NCBI RefSeq assembly: GCF_042453785.1
Contig: NC_091677.1
Span: 34,021,001-34,085,000, forward strand
Source of the DNA: Malus domestica
Lineage: Eukaryota > Streptophyta > Magnoliopsida > Rosales > Rosaceae
Direction: 5' to 3'
DNA: 64,000 nucleotides
In this document: piece by piece, positions 24,884-37,645 of the stretch
Layout of the letters: every line of letters begins with the position of its first letter
Numbering within the stretch: position 1 is the stretch's first letter
Made by a program: the position numbers and the translations under genes
Notes under the pieces: model-generated
Seen by the model: only the letters and a program-made list of their open reading frames with translations
The model's database searches: none
Told to the model about the DNA's origin: nothing

Positions 24884-26531
24884 TGTTTGAATCAAAACTT
24901 GATTTTTTGGCCTAAGGATGGAGTCGGCCCAAAAGGAGGCCTGGAGGAATAGAAGATCAAGGTCCGGCCGAAACTTAGAGAAGCAGGAAAGGGCCTTTTC
25001 TGACTTAATACAATTCACAAGGGCCACTTGCCTACCTACCCAAGGACCAAGTGGTGTAGACTGATCAAACTGCACAGCCCATAAAGTACTTTATGGGGGC
25101 ATTACATATAATAAAACTGATGAGTCATCACCCTCAGACCGCATTCGGGCAAAGCTGTTGCTACAGGAGCCAAACCAAGTCGTCTATAAAAGGAGGAAGA
25201 GAAGACAAAGATAAAGACACTCAATCAAACAAACAAAAGCACAAACTCTGCTCAAAAAGCCAGATTTGCCTTTCAAAACGAAGCTGTAGTCAGCCCAAGC
25301 CTTCATTCCCCAAGGGATAATCTTCTCTCCCAACCTCTGTAATAGCTCTGCTACCTTGTGCAAACTTGTTATAGTATCAATTCACCTCTTGTATTCTCCT
25401 TTCCCCCCTTCCTCCCTCTAAAGCTTTCAGACTTTTGACAGAACTACAAAGATAGGGACCTGCAAGACGATCAGCCTTAACTGATAAGGTTTAATCTTGC
25501 CCGACCGGCTTTGTTCTGTCTTTGTCTTCTCTTTCTTTAAAGTCTAGCAATATGTTGTATATTTCTAGTTATATGCAAGTTGTTTCTAGCAAAATCACGA
25601 TGACAAAGCTTTCTCAGTACTTGGATCCGATTTAAATATATCTTCAGTGTTTAAATCAGATCCAAGTCATAAGCCCGCAGGCATGTAAATCTGATTAGTT
25701 TAAAAGTCCTTGGCCTCAAGGCATAAAAAAGAACTTTATGTGGACTTAACCCATCCACGACAATCCTTGATAAACGAGAAGTCCGAAGTTACTTGGGGCG
25801 CAAGTAATCGACCTACCTCTTGGTTTTATTTCTATTATATCATGATTATCATAGAACGCTTAAGTATGGAACGGATTCTGATAGGAAGCCTCAAGGCCTA
25901 CACCTAAGGCCCCATAAAGGCACTTATCTGGATTCATTCTATTCTGCGGTCTAAATGGTTTGAGTATAAGAACGGACTCTAATAGGAAGCCTCAAGGCCT
26001 ACACCTAAGGCCTCACAAAGGCACCTATTTGGGTTCGCTCTACCTCTCAGACTCGGATAATCAGAAATATAATAGTTATCAGACCCCGACAACCGTAAAG
26101 ACCGAATATAATATGCTCAAGTGCTGATTTAGTTTGACAAGAAGCCTCAAGGCCTACACCTAAGGCCCCACAAAGGCGCCTGTTATATCTAACACGGTTC
26201 CTCGGGCATATGCATATTCACAACTAAAACTTGACATCCATTCAACATCTGCCATGCTGAAGATGGCAGTGGCACGCCTGAGCACTAAAATGTTAACCTT
26301 GATTGTGAGCCTCAAGGCCTACACCTAAGGCCCCACAAAGGCACCTCTCAAAGTTAACGCTGTCCTTCTCTTTCAGTCTTGCCCGAAGAGTCTTGCCCGA
26401 CGAGACTTGCCCGACAAAGCCTGGAAACGAAGCAGAAGCCCGACAGCAGCCCTTAACCGGCGCCAACCTCCAGGGGAGCTGTGTGCTCGTCGGCCAGGAA
26501 ACATCCCCAACGGAAATTCCTGCCACGAACA
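24884..26531 (+). mobile_element. Solo LTR (1648 bp) with perfect 5-bp target duplication
   Basis: The segment begins TGTTTGAATC and ends CCACGAACA, flanked by identical GCAAC (24879-24883 and 26532-26536). A TATAAAA box at 25185-25191 followed by an AAACAAACAAAAGCACAAAC leader-like stretch sets the plus orientation. No gag-pol follows the end, so it is a solo LTR. The right half carries four spaced copies of a GCCTCAAGGCCTACACCT-type motif. The LTR fragment at 53167-53759 belongs to the same family, sharing the start TGTTTG, a TATA box, the AAACAAACA stretch and CTCTGCTACCTT with a TAGTATCAATT block. Frames of 62-81 codons here are not genes. Confidence 0.8.
25887..26345 (+). repeat. Four dispersed direct repeats with GGCCT/AGGCC hairpin potential
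   Basis: Copies start near 25887, 25987, 26143 and 26308. Each reads GCCTCAAGGCCTACACCT, then AAGGCCCCACAAAGGCACCT or a close variant. Within each, GGCCT and AGGCC can pair across a 7-base loop. Spacing is 100, 156 and 165 bases, so they are not a simple tandem array. They sit in the downstream half of the LTR. Confidence 0.75.
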
Positions 26532-26536
26532 GCAAC

Positions 26537-28724
26537 ATTTTATTCTTCTAGAGGAACGGGGTAAAAGAATTAAACTCATTGTTCAAGAGATTTGAACTTA
26601 AGAATTATTATTTACAAGTGAAAAATAATATCACTAGAATATAATATTAAATGGCAAGATTCATATTTAGATTGCATGAAGTTATTATTTGTTGATGTGC
26701 ACGAAAATCAGATCATCATACGGTGTAGTGAAGTTGACCTCCGCAGGGGAACTTCAGGTAGAATGACTAGGTGATTTGCAAGGAAAAGATAGCATTGAAG
26801 GGCTCCGTTGTAGTACCAGCCGAAAAACCTTCATTGCTTAGCAAAGTATGTTTAGGGTGACACATGGGCGTGTTTAGTAGTGGTGATTAGTAATTAACGA
26901 TTACTTTTGAAGGGGACTAAAAGTTACCCCTTTATAGAGGTGAAGTTGAAGGAACTTTGTGGAGTTGGTCAATGTGGGATTGACTACGCTTACTATGGCA
27001 TTGTCACTTATCCTGTCGTGATTGGTCTCTAAGTCAAAGGGAATCTCTCATCGAATAAATGATAGCCAATAAGTGGTTGACGCTTGTTTGAAGTTGGTTC
27101 GTGTGCTTCGGCAAGAGTGCCTCAATGGAGATGCTTCAATAAATTTATGGTGCCTTAATTACAAGTGACCGATACTCGATGATTTTAAGGTCAATCATAT
27201 ATGATACAAACATTATTCATATATCATAAAGTTTCAGCTCAAATATCGTAAGCCTAACGTTCAAATTTTTTTATACTTATCTTAAACTAAAAAATTCAAA
27301 ACAAGGTTTACAAGAATACAAAACACAATTGTCATTCACTACTTATAAACTTTCGTACTTCCCACGAACAAGTTCTAAATTTCAATTCTTTGAAGATGGA
27401 TGTCTGACCACTTCAAACTCAATGATGACAACAATTGAATCTATTGGTTTACTTTTCTCAGGGGCATTATTCCTGGTCATCACTAGGTAGATTCTTTGGC
27501 CTATTTATAATCAAACCGAAACATTTACATAAGATGCGAGGATATTAAATAACTATTCGGATTTAAACACATCTAATAGTAATAAAAATGTAAATATGAT
27601 GAGCCAAATTTAGAAATCTAGAAGCTTACGTGCAATCCTACGTTGATTTTCTCCCAATTTCTATCTTGTTCTCTCTACTCGTATATTTTATAATTTTTAG
27701 AAAGAATGATTTTCTTTTGTTTATTTGTTTTTATTTGCCTATTGGAAATGATGAGCCAACCTCCCAAAATTTGAAAAATGCGATAAAATTTTATATATCA
27801 AAAAAGCCACAATTCCTCAATGCCTAGAAAAAAGCTCTGCGAAATAAAAAGGCAAATATGAAAATCAATATGTAACTCGAATTGAATTACACGATGTGGC
27901 GCCAAGTCAAAACACCTTAATTAAAAGTTGAAAAACCAAAGTATTTAGTAAAAAAAAATTGTTATAGAAGAGATCAGAGATAACTTAGGATTCGCTCATT
28001 CAGAGTCAATTGAGTTCGCTCGACATTGCTAATCGTAAATTCACCAAACACAAATAAGCCCAACGGTTAATTATATAAGAAGAAAACACTCACTTCTTAG
28101 GAAATTTGAAATATATTATTTGACTAACTTGAACATACATTTGTAGCCTTGTAATTAAGGACATTACTTTAGTAGGATAGATAATTCAACTACATTACGT
28201 TACATTTTTACTTTCAAGTCAATACCGGAGTCGTATAGAAGTGCATTTAAAATGATTAAAAACTTTTTTTGTTAAAGAAGTCCATTTCGGAAGAAATACT
28301 TATGTGCTTCTTGCAGGAAGCGCTTCAAGTAATTTTTCAAGATTCAATTATATTTTTACTAAAAACTCGTTCCAAAAGCACTTTCATCAACACTTCAAAC
28401 ACACTATCATTGACTGCTCTCATTGGCTAAGGGGCTTTATATGTAGTCGGGTCGCAGTAAAGTTTTTCGACCCAAGCCTTTTTTCTGGAAAGAAACAGGC
28501 CCATATCTAATTGCAGTCCCGTGGCAACAACAAACCCAGAGAAGAGAGGTGGGCAGCCCGGACAGGTGAGGTGGCTCTGTCATCGTGATTTTGTGGCCTT
28601 CAGTCTTCTGAGTTGACTCGCGTAACTCGTTAGTTGCTCTTCGGTTTTGCTGCTGTTTCTGCTTTTATAAATCTCGTTTTTTTTTTCCGACCAAAAATAC
28701 GTTAGCTATTGAGTTTGTTTGACC
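26537..28724. other. Intergenic, possible second LTR fragment, no gene
   Basis: A stretch starting TGTTGATGTGCACGAAAATC at about 26692 and running to about 27200 looks like a further LTR in minus orientation, but no partner end or duplication was fixed. The rest is AT-rich non-coding DNA. The last 200 bases precede the SRPBCC gene and would include its promoter and leader. Confidence 0.4.
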
Positions 28725-31460
28725 ATGTCTTGTACTTCTGCAACTGCTGTAGCATCAGCCTACATTTCCAGGCCCAACTGGCCCGGCAGTCTCACCCACA
28801 TACCCATCTGGAGAAGCTCTTCTCTCAGACCGCCGCCGCCATCTTCTCTCTGTGACTTCTCCTTCAAGATCCCATGTGGGTCTTTCAGGCGGAGCTCCGT
28901 CCTCACCGGATTCAGAAGTACGTCCCCCGTCGTTATGCAATGGCAGGACTGCACGTAAGTTCCTAGATTTTCAGTTATTTATTTATTTTCATTCCTCTGT
29001 TTTTCTTGCCCACCAATTTGAATTTTATTGGCTATCAGTAAGTAGTTAATTTGGTACTTAAGAATACACATTAGCAAATAGTATTTGTTTGTCTGATACA
29101 AGCGATATTAGGGAGGGGGAATGGAACCTAGGATCTTGGATCTCGGGATAAATGCTCTTAATCAACTGAGTTACAAGCCCGTGCTAGGGTGCTACATAAG
29201 CAAATAGTTGCTGATTCAGTATGTACTGAAACTGTTTCTTATGTTTGGGATTTCCTACGATGCTTAATCTTTTCTCGGAATAGTTACATATTACAATGCA
29301 AAACCATGAAGAACGTGAATGAGTTCTTGGAGTGAGCTCTAGCGGTTTGTGCTCTAAATTTGGGCTGTTAATCCGAACGCTTACTAGCACTAATTACTAG
29401 GCAATGTGATCGATTGCAGAGTAAAGATGGAAATTGATGTGCCTATTTCAGTTGCCTATGATTGTTACTCTGACCGTGAGGCGATTCCCCGTTGGATGCC
29501 ATTTATTTCAACCGTGAAGGTGCTAAACAACTCTCCTGATACACTTTGGATGATCTATGATTATATTTGAAGCAAATTTGATGTTTCTTTCCATTGATAC
29601 TGGAAACATAATCGCTTGTTTAATACTTGTAGCAACTGAATACTGTGTTTTGCAGCCTAGATTTTAAATGTTGTGGCTGATATGATTTCAACTTGGCTGA
29701 TTATAGATTCAGTTTTTTCGTTTTTCGAAGATTGAAGCATGATTTTTTTTTATCACATTTTGAAAGATTGATATTTGATATGCTTTAAAAACAGATATTG
29801 GAAGACAAACCTGACTTATCACGATGGTCACTGAAGTATAAAGCTTTTGGTCGTAATATTGAATTATCATGGCTTGCTCGGAATATGCAGGTAAGACCAT
29901 ACGCATCACGTTTACTTAAAATTTATTTTGCCTTCAATAATTCCTCCATATACTGTAAGAGCTGAGTTCAATGATGTGTCCTTACAATGAACCCTTTCTC
30001 ACTGTTGTGCAAAACTTCATGCAGCCTACACCAAATCAGAAAATCCACTGGAGATCTTTGGAAGGTCTTCCTAACAGGTCAGAAAGCAAGAAATTTTAGC
30101 AGCAACTGTATACTTTAGTAACGCTTTTGCTCAAATTATGAATGTGTTCTTAGAGCTTACGTTACAAAATACCCATAATATCCTTTAGTCATTTGATTAA
30201 GATTTGTTGAGGAAAGTATGTTAACTCGACAAGTGAAAACTAGTGCACAGAAAATTTTAGTCATGTATCTGGTTTATCTGTGGGTACGTAGTAAACTAGA
30301 AGCTTAGTGGTTCATTCCCTAGCACAAACTTAAGGACAGGATCCTAGGTTCACCATTCGTCACCTTAAGTGGAAGTTGAAGGGAATATTTTTGCTTACCA
30401 CCCTCAAGTGATGGTGATCCTCACTATTCTACTTATTACCATTGGATAAGTTTAAATTTTGAGATCTATATTGTGGATTTCATAGGATGGAGATGAGTAC
30501 TTGACAAGAGTGTAAAATGTTCGATGTATCTTGTTTTGAATTTTCTTGAAGTCACTGTTTAGTGTATCACAAACAAAACGATGCTAATGTTATTGAGGTT
30601 ACAAAATAGGAAGATACAATGTTGAACGGGTGAATTTTAATATTACCGTAGTCTGCTGTGTGAAAATGAAGTAGACACAATTTCCTTTGTTTTATGTTGA
30701 TATCGAAATCTTGATAAACTGTGTTACTTATTGTATCCGCAGAGGTGCTGTTCGGTTCTATCCAAAGGGTCCTTCAGCATGCTTAGTAGAAGTGAGGCTC
30801 TTCTGTCATATATTGAATTTGGATGTTTGCAATTCTTATTTTGTAGTGTTATACATCTTTACGCACTTGGTCAGATCAAGCCATTCAATTGATGCCTTGC
30901 GCGAGGGGTGATCATTCGTTGTCGATTCAATTATTTTACAACCTTTGATCATTCCTTGGCCATCAATTGAACGGCCTAAGCGCACAGTAATTAGATTGGT
31001 AAAATGTAAAATAATTCCCATTGATGGGGTTTCCCGTTCTAGGCTTCTCATATCCAGGGAAAAGGCCATTTTTGCTTCTCATTTTTCAGTGTTGCTCATA
31101 TTGCTCTTATCAATTTTCAATTCCAGCTAACGGTGTCATATGAAGTTCCGCTGATTCTGTTTCCAGTGGCATCAGTAAGTAGTCTAACTGTGTGGTTTAG
31201 ATATTATACATTCTTCGGTCCGGACACCCTGTACAGTTCCAAATCAGTTAAAATACGTACAGATGTTTTTCCATTGCATTACTCAAAGAAACATAACGAA
31301 TGTTGTTTACTTTACGGTGGGGAAGAAATAATCCATCAGTATTTTGATTCTGATGTGAATCCTGCAGGCGCTTCAACCATTTCTCGAAAATTTACTTGGA
31401 CGTGGCTTGGAAAGGTTTGCGACGTTTGCAAGAACCTACAAAGCAGACTCACCAGTTTGA
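28725..31460 (+). CDS. Plastid-type polyketide cyclase/START-like (SRPBCC, COQ10-like) protein
   Basis: Seven exons: 28725-28954, 29420-29519, 29795-29890, 30025-30077, 30743-30791, 31127-31174 and 31368-31460, giving 222 residues with all joins in frame at GT-AG borders. The first 70 or so residues are rich in Ser, Pro and Arg with few acids (starts MSCTSATAVASAYISRP), which suggests a chloroplast transit peptide. The core has MEIDVPISVAYDCYSDREAI, then PRWMPFISTV, SRWSLKY, LSWLARNM, then IHWRSLEGLPNRG and a closing helix near FLENLLGRGLERFA. This is the helix-grip fold order of the polyketide cyclase/dehydrase and lipid transport superfamily (Arabidopsis At4g01650-like). Family members bind hydrophobic ligands, but the ligand here is unknown. 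AATAAA lies at 31624-31629. Intron 1 holds a SINE. The start was chosen because it is the first ATG and keeps the transit peptide; an upstream in-frame TTG is not a plant start. Confidence 0.88.
29083..29198 (-). mobile_element. tRNA-derived SINE in intron 1 of the SRPBCC gene
   Basis: It is flanked by a perfect 10-base target duplication AGCAAATAGT (29073-29082 and 29199-29208). On the minus strand it contains a box A-like TAACTCAGTTG (29173-29163) and a box B-like GGTTCCATTCC (29128-29118), spaced as in a tRNA-derived RNA polymerase III promoter. It lies antisense to the host gene within an intron and is non-coding. Confidence 0.8.
30296..30440 (+). mobile_element. Possible SINE-like insertion in intron 4 of the SRPBCC gene
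   Basis: The stretch AAGCTTAGTGGTTCATTCCC, followed 20 bases on by GGATCCTAGGTTCACCATTC, resembles the tRNA-like head of other SINEs here. The box B match is poor and no target duplication was found, so this is tentative. It would partly explain the length of the 665-base intron. Confidence 0.35.
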
Positions 31461-31692
31461 TGGTTGAAATGGGTAACCACTTAAACTTACCGAGTGATTT
31501 TGCCACTGAAGCAAGAAAGTGAGCACAACAGAGATTGCTTGGTATACCATTTGGGTCCAATGACCAGCTTCTGTAAGGCTGGCTTTTCCCTGTTTGTCAA
31601 TTACTTCCCAGAGAAAAAGAATGAATAAATTATCCATATTACACCAACTTTTTGCTTGAATTGTTAATCAATCAAATACTACTGTGCTCCCA

Positions 31693-31695
<3 letters not shown>

Positions 31696-31740
<45 letters not shown>
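31696..31740 (+). repeat. Compound TC/AC microsatellite
   Basis: A run of CT dinucleotides passes directly into a CA run. It lies about 240 bases downstream of the SRPBCC stop, beyond its AATAAA signal. The rest of 31630-32397, between two convergent genes, shows no other gene. Confidence 0.9.
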
Positions 31741-32397
31741 TGTCATTGCGCCAATCCTAATATTGAAAATATTTTGTCATCTCAATCAAATTACCAAGCG
31801 CGTCAGGGTTTATGTTGAGTATGAACGTTCGCAATGCTGAGAGAAGGGAATTTGCATGAACTTATAAGTAAGGCTACTATTCATATCATACTTGTCCCAT
31901 TTCAACATAACGGAAACGTAATTGCTTAATGAGTTTGTCTTCAGACTACTGGAGACTACTGGATGTCCGACATTTTATCAATTAGATTGACAAAGTTAAA
32001 AAAATTTAGCATTGTCCGGATTAGTGTGTGTCGATTGCCAAGTGCCAAAAGGGAAAAGCATATGTAAGAAAAGAATGAGCTAATAGAAAATGATCCCAAT
32101 AGTATACATAAATACACATGACCGGATTAGAAATGGACTACATCGGATGGACAATACAATCACTCTGGACTAACTAAAAGAAAGAATGTATCAGCATACA
32201 TCTTTTTACAACACTACACCATCCGATTCCGATCGACATGCCCTTTCTTATGTATGTACATCGATCCTGAGCTCACCGACGTATACACAAGAACCCAAAC
32301 ACCTACAAAACTGCTAGCTGCGCTTTTATCTCGCGACTGCAGCAGCCGAAACAATGTATGGTCGCTTATGAGGAAGACCTTTATTGAAAAATTGCAT

Positions 32398-34623
32398 CTA
32401 CAACCAGCCACTGGCACTGCTGTCCAGCAAGGCCCTCAAACTACAAAGGGCCTCAGCAGAGAGGCTGCAGCACCTTAATCTCTGTTCTCGCTGTGGTGAT
32501 GGATCCCGGTGATCAAGGGGGGAGAAGCATACAACGATAACAGTGAGGTTATCAAACGTCTTGAGGCGAAGAGCCTCCATTACAAGGTCCCTGGCACACT
32601 GGTCAGGGTCATCATGCCGCCTCAGCCCACGGCGAACAAGGCTAACAGCATGCTGACTAGACATCACATCCCAAATCCCGTCACACCCTATAATTAGAAA
32701 CTCATCATCCTCTGTTAAAACCACCTGCCGGAACTCTGGCTCGGCAATAAGGGGTGACGGAGATCCACGAGGAAACTTCATGTCCCAGTCGCCTAATGCT
32801 CGGGTAACTGATAAGACACCATTCAGATACCCATCATCAACATATCCACCTAATTCTTCAACCCGCCTCCTTTCTGAGGGATATATTGGCCTGTGGTCTT
32901 GAGACATATCGATTGCTTCTCCTTTCCGACAGAGTACTGCTCGGCAATCCCCAGCATTGGCCACCATTAAAAGCCTGGAGAAGAAGATGACAATGTCAAT
33001 TACAATGAAAAAAGAATAAAAGATAAATCTCTCACTCGGGGTATCTTAAATCTATATAACAGATTGACCAATCATGCAACAACTACTAGTTTCAAAAAGG
33101 TAAAACATCACCACATGATTTTGTGGATAGAAGAAAATACTAGTTTCAATAGTAAATATTGGAAATAAAGTCTAGTTAGGACAAGGAAACAGGTTCTTTT
33201 GGCACAATGAAAAAAGTGGAAAAAGATTTCTAGGCAGAAATATACCTTCCAAATATCATAGCAGTTAGTGCTGTTGTCCCCGAAGAACTGCTTACACTGC
33301 AGTCATCAGCCAAAGCAAGGTCAACCAGATGAAATGCCTTGCGGAGGGAGTTCTCAAGCTCCTCTGAGAAAATTTCATCAACGTCAGAAGTTCGGGGAAA
33401 TTTGGCACCTTCAAAAAAGAGTCTGAGCACATTTTTCCGGACATAAGCTGCTGCTTCGGGTCCTCCATGTCCATCAAATACCTATATGACATTTTCAACC
33501 ACAGTAAGCTCCAAGCAAAGAATCAACCAAATTCAAGGTCGTCGCAGTTACAAGTCCAAAGCAATATATTACCCCATAAAATGCATTTGGCTTGGGAAAA
33601 TTAGAGAGCGATCCCAAGTGAGAAGATAGATCATCTATTAGAATATGTTCATCTTCCATGTATCTACGGGGTCCAATGTCAGCAAAGCTACCAGAACGCA
33701 GCCTGGGGAAGAATTGCTGGTCGCCCGAGGCAGGAACCAAATCTGGAATTTTATCCACAGGTTTAACATCCTGGAAAAGGGAGTAAGGAAAGAGAAATTA
33801 AATGCCAAGATTTTCGACTGCAACACAAAAACTACTATGATTATGCCCTCAAGCATAGTTTCTAATGAGCAACAATTTACCCTGTAGAAGTTCAAGGCAT
33901 ACGACATAAATGCTCACAATTATAATTAAGCATTGATGATATCATAGTTATAGCTCATAAGTCATAATTATAATTAAGCATTGATAATATCATCACATAA
34001 ACGCAACCAAAAATCCCGCCTTATTACACTCGAAATTGACTACAATTTCATCTACATCAAAACCCAACTAATGTCAATCCAAATGTTTTATATTTACAGC
34101 CGAAAGATTGAATGCTGAAGCTAAACTCATTTTTAATAGATTTAAAAAGATAATTCACATCAATAAAAAATTAATTAGATTAGTTATCTAACAAGAACAA
34201 AAATTTAACATTAGCTATTCTAATTTTACCAAAAAGGTATATCTGATAACAGAATTCAGCTGCTCAGTAAGCTAAAAACCCCAATTTCGAAAAGTCAGAA
34301 ACCCAAATAAATACAACACCCAAATCATCAAATCTCAAAACCCAGATGCCTAAAGACAAAAAACCCACATGGAATTTAACAACTACAAGATTAAATAGTC
34401 CAAAAGCAGGGAACTTGAGGATCGGAAAACTCACGGCTTGGGAGCTCAAGAGGGCGGCGGCGGAGACCGGTTCCGAAGCATGATTCCTGTCAAAACTTTT
34501 GGGCGACGAAATCGATGGGGTAACTGCAACTACATCTTCAACCTCGTGAACATTTTTGGCAAAGTACTCAACATCCAGCACCGGCACGCTCTGCTGGCAC
34601 ACAACCTTAGTTTCCGCCACCAT
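32398..34623 (-). CDS. Protein phosphatase 2C, Arabidopsis PP2C 49-like (At3g62260 type)
   Basis: Four exons on the minus strand: 34623-34435, 33770-33573, 33481-33246 and 32974-32398, total 399 residues with all joins in frame. The N-terminal 85 residues are variable (starts [11 protein letters not shown]). The catalytic domain then carries the metal-binding motifs in order: YMEDEH (Glu102, Asp103), VFDGHGG (Asp132, Gly133), [41 protein letters not shown] (Asp306) and FDNLTVIVV (Asp349). It is a Mg/Mn-dependent Ser/Thr phosphatase with all key residues present, so probably active. The start MVAE and the order of segments agree with what I recall of At3g62260 and its relatives, which is outside the ABA-coreceptor clade A. 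Substrate unknown. The 5' leader runs to about 34800. Confidence 0.93.
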
Positions 34624-34829
34624 TTTCTATCAAATCATACCAAGCAAACAAACACCGCCAGACAATATTACGATCCCACAACGTTGTTAAGCTCGAACAA
34701 AACTTCGACAACCAACGACGACGACGAGGAGGAGAATCGGATAAATTTTTTTGTTATTTTCTCGCGGTTTCTGGAAAATTTTCTCGTAGTTCGGTTTTTT
34801 TCTGTTTCGCTGGATCAGCAAAAATTGAG

Positions 34830-37107
34830 TTAGTTAGGGTTGAACCGGTATTTAAAGGGACGGGGTGACGGGCGAGACCGGTTACCGGTGGCTACGGTTT
34901 GTTGGGTCATCGACACGTGTCACGTGTGTGTTCCCAGGAGCTTTGACAGTTCACTGTTGAGTACACGTTAAATGAGAAGATGGATTTGGCATATCGCTTG
35001 ACGGACACGTGACCATATTTAGGTCAGACGCGTGACCTTAAGATTGTTGTAACTTGCAAGGATGTTTCGTGGATACTAGTAATGCTCTTCATTCCCTCTC
35101 TAGACTCCAGCACGAATGAGTTGTCGCTTGCCGAGTTGACATTTCTATTTTCTTTACATTCATAATATAAACTCTAATGGTAGGCTAAAAATCAAATTAT
35201 CTCTCAAAATTTTTCCTTAAATTCAATCCAACCCAAGAGGAAAATTTGGGTTAAATGCTAAATGCTAAACCAAGACCAGATTCCCTCCAAAATTTAGCCT
35301 AGAAATAGGAATTTAAATTTTTCAATATTTATCGGAATTTAAATTTTTTTAGATTAAAATGTTCCTAAAATTAATTTATGATAGTCTACATTTTTTTTTT
35401 AAATTTAATTTATCCACAAAAATAGCCTAAGTTCATTCTTTAATAATTCAGAGCTAAAATTTTAGGCTAGAACGGTTGGAGCATAAAAGATGTTTCTGGA
35501 CTAAAATATTTAGCTTTTAGCCCAACAATTGGAGATGGAGTGGGCAATTTATATAAAACAGTTTTTCGTTTATATGGCGTTTCGATCCACGGATGCTTTG
35601 TTATATAGTGTTTCGATCACTAAGTCATTAGAGCACCAAAGTGGATGCTAAATTAAAGGCAGCAAGCAGGGAATTTGGTATAGCAGTTCATGTTTGTTTA
35701 CGTTGTATGTTTCTGTTGAAATGAATACGTGTTAGATGTAGGAAGTATGATTCCAAAAGTGACTTTAATTTGCCAATTCAAGCTCAACTCCGCACTTTAT
35801 GTAGCGGACCACCTACAGGTCAAGGAGCCCCGTGTGCTCTTTCTTTTCGTGGGACGATGTCGAGGAGTTATTTATGGGCTATTTGAAGAAGTGCAGATTT
35901 GGAACCCTATACAAGACTGTTCTCCAACTTTTATAGGTGTTGGTCTGGATCTCACTTGATCTTGCCCCCCTCGATGATTGTAAATTCAACATTGATTTTG
36001 TGCTTGAGTTTGAGCTCTCAACCCCACCCCCTCCATTCATCGAATTGTAATTCGTTATTTGAATTTATTTCGCCGCGAATCTCATGCAATATGCTATTTT
36101 TTTTCTCATGAATGTACCATTTGATATGTATTACTAATTAATCAAAAATTAATTGTTAAATCTTGAATATAAAAATTTAATAAAACTTACCAATGATTAG
36201 ATATTACGTAAAGTTCATACCACTAAATTAAACGTAATAACCGGGCTTACAAAACCGATCACATTGGTTAAGTATTTAAGTGTCCAACTCAAATTGCAAG
36301 TCATCCCACCTAACTAGAAATTAATTGAGTTTCTGAAACCTGAGACGAGGGCTTTGGTAGTTTGGCTTTTGATAACATACGTGCTTACTTTTTGGGTAAA
36401 TAAATTTGATGTGTTGAGATAGGAATTAACTTGGCTCAGCAGCCACTCCTCCTTACATTCAACCTCATGTGAATATGTGTTTAAGTTTTGATATTATTGA
36501 TTACCTGTTTTTATTTTCAGCAGCCAAGTTTTCTTCGTTGAGATATTATTGATTACCTGTCTTTATTTTTGGTAACTTTCCTCAATGTTGACACTTGAAG
36601 ACCTTTGCATGCATGATTGCCAGGTGGCATAGCAATCACCAGAATTATTGTTTCTGATTGTCTGTGGATTCTGGCAACCAGTGGCTGTAATTATTGTAGG
36701 TAACGTACCTTGTTATTCTTTAATTTCTTATCCTTGTTGGTATTAAGATTACTATTAGGTGTCCAATTATTTAGGGTTGCGGAGAATATTAGGTGACGTT
36801 TTACAAGTGTCTCTGCCCAAACGCCAAATACCTTCCTTTATTAGTACCAGATATGTGTGACTAGGCGACACACCATTTATTTATCTTATTTTTAAAAACA
36901 AATAAAAAATTATCATCGGGTAACTTTGTCACGACACTTCACTTCTTTAGGGAAAATGCTGCATTTTAGTCTTTCTTGGCCACTATAGTGCAATTCACAA
37001 AAGTTAAAAATTAAACCTAAAACGTATAATGTGAAATACGAACCTAAACCTCATATTCAACTGCTGGGTTACCCTTACCCAAAGTATTTGGCACACCATT
37101 AATTTTA
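34830..37107. other. Intergenic, AT-rich with MITE-like debris, no gene
   Basis: This would hold the PP2C promoter on the left. Near 35185-35540, AGGCTAAAA-type motifs occur in both orientations, as in non-autonomous DNA elements, but no clean inverted ends were found. Frames of 70-76 codons show no family resemblance. Confidence 0.4.
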
Positions 37108-37260
37108 AGGAAAACTAATGAAAAGAGTTTGAAAACTTTTAGTTTTAACGATAAAGACAAAATAAAGGGTAAAGTGAAAAGTACCAAGATTAAGTTTTTA
37201 GTGTAAAAATATGATTTTTCTTTAAAGTGAATAGTAGCGATAACTTTTCTTTAAAGTTAT
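37108..37260 (+). mobile_element. MITE-like repeat, same family as 61733-61879
   Basis: The 150-base stretch has AACTAATGAAAA, TTTGAAAACTTTTAGTTTTA, ACGATAAAGACAAAATAAAG and TTTTTAGTGTAAAAAT in order. The segment at 61733-61879 is its reverse-complement relative with the same block order. Two copies 24 kb apart identify a dispersed repeat. Terminal inverted repeats are not obvious. Confidence 0.6.
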
Positions 37261-37645
37261 CTTTATTTTAACTTATGCTATAAAATTAACTAAATCTTAG
37301 CTAAAATGCTGAAGTGTAAGTGGGTGGGTAATCCGACTAGTCAAGCCACACTATGGAGGATGATGATTGAATGACTGATGTCCCAAAAGCAAATGAATGG
37401 TCCTTATTCTTTAGGGTTATCGGTTCTAGATACATACCGGCAGCTGGAAAGCATGGAATGCCAACGGTGGGTCGACCACCAACAACCTAAAACTTTCACT
37501 GCCATTATATGAGTCTTTATTGTTTAAGGGTTGGTTGCCTCAATCACAAAACAACCAATTGATTTATGTAAGAATTAACTAATTAAGCAACACATTCATA
37601 GTTTCAGTTTCTCTACAACTGGATATCGAACACAATTTACGATTC

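Noticed and set aside
28755..28954. Antisense 61-64-codon frames over exon 1 of the SRPBCC gene
   Set aside because: GC-rich transit peptide coding sequence gives open antisense frames. The sense exon splices into a recognised domain.
29101..29190. A functional tRNA gene (minus strand)
   Set aside because: A- and B-box-like motifs are present, but the acceptor and anticodon stems do not form properly and a 10-base target duplication flanks it, so it is a SINE.
32254..32697. Plus-strand frames of 62-74 codons over the PP2C last exon
   Set aside because: They are antisense to a well-supported phosphatase exon with no conserved motif.
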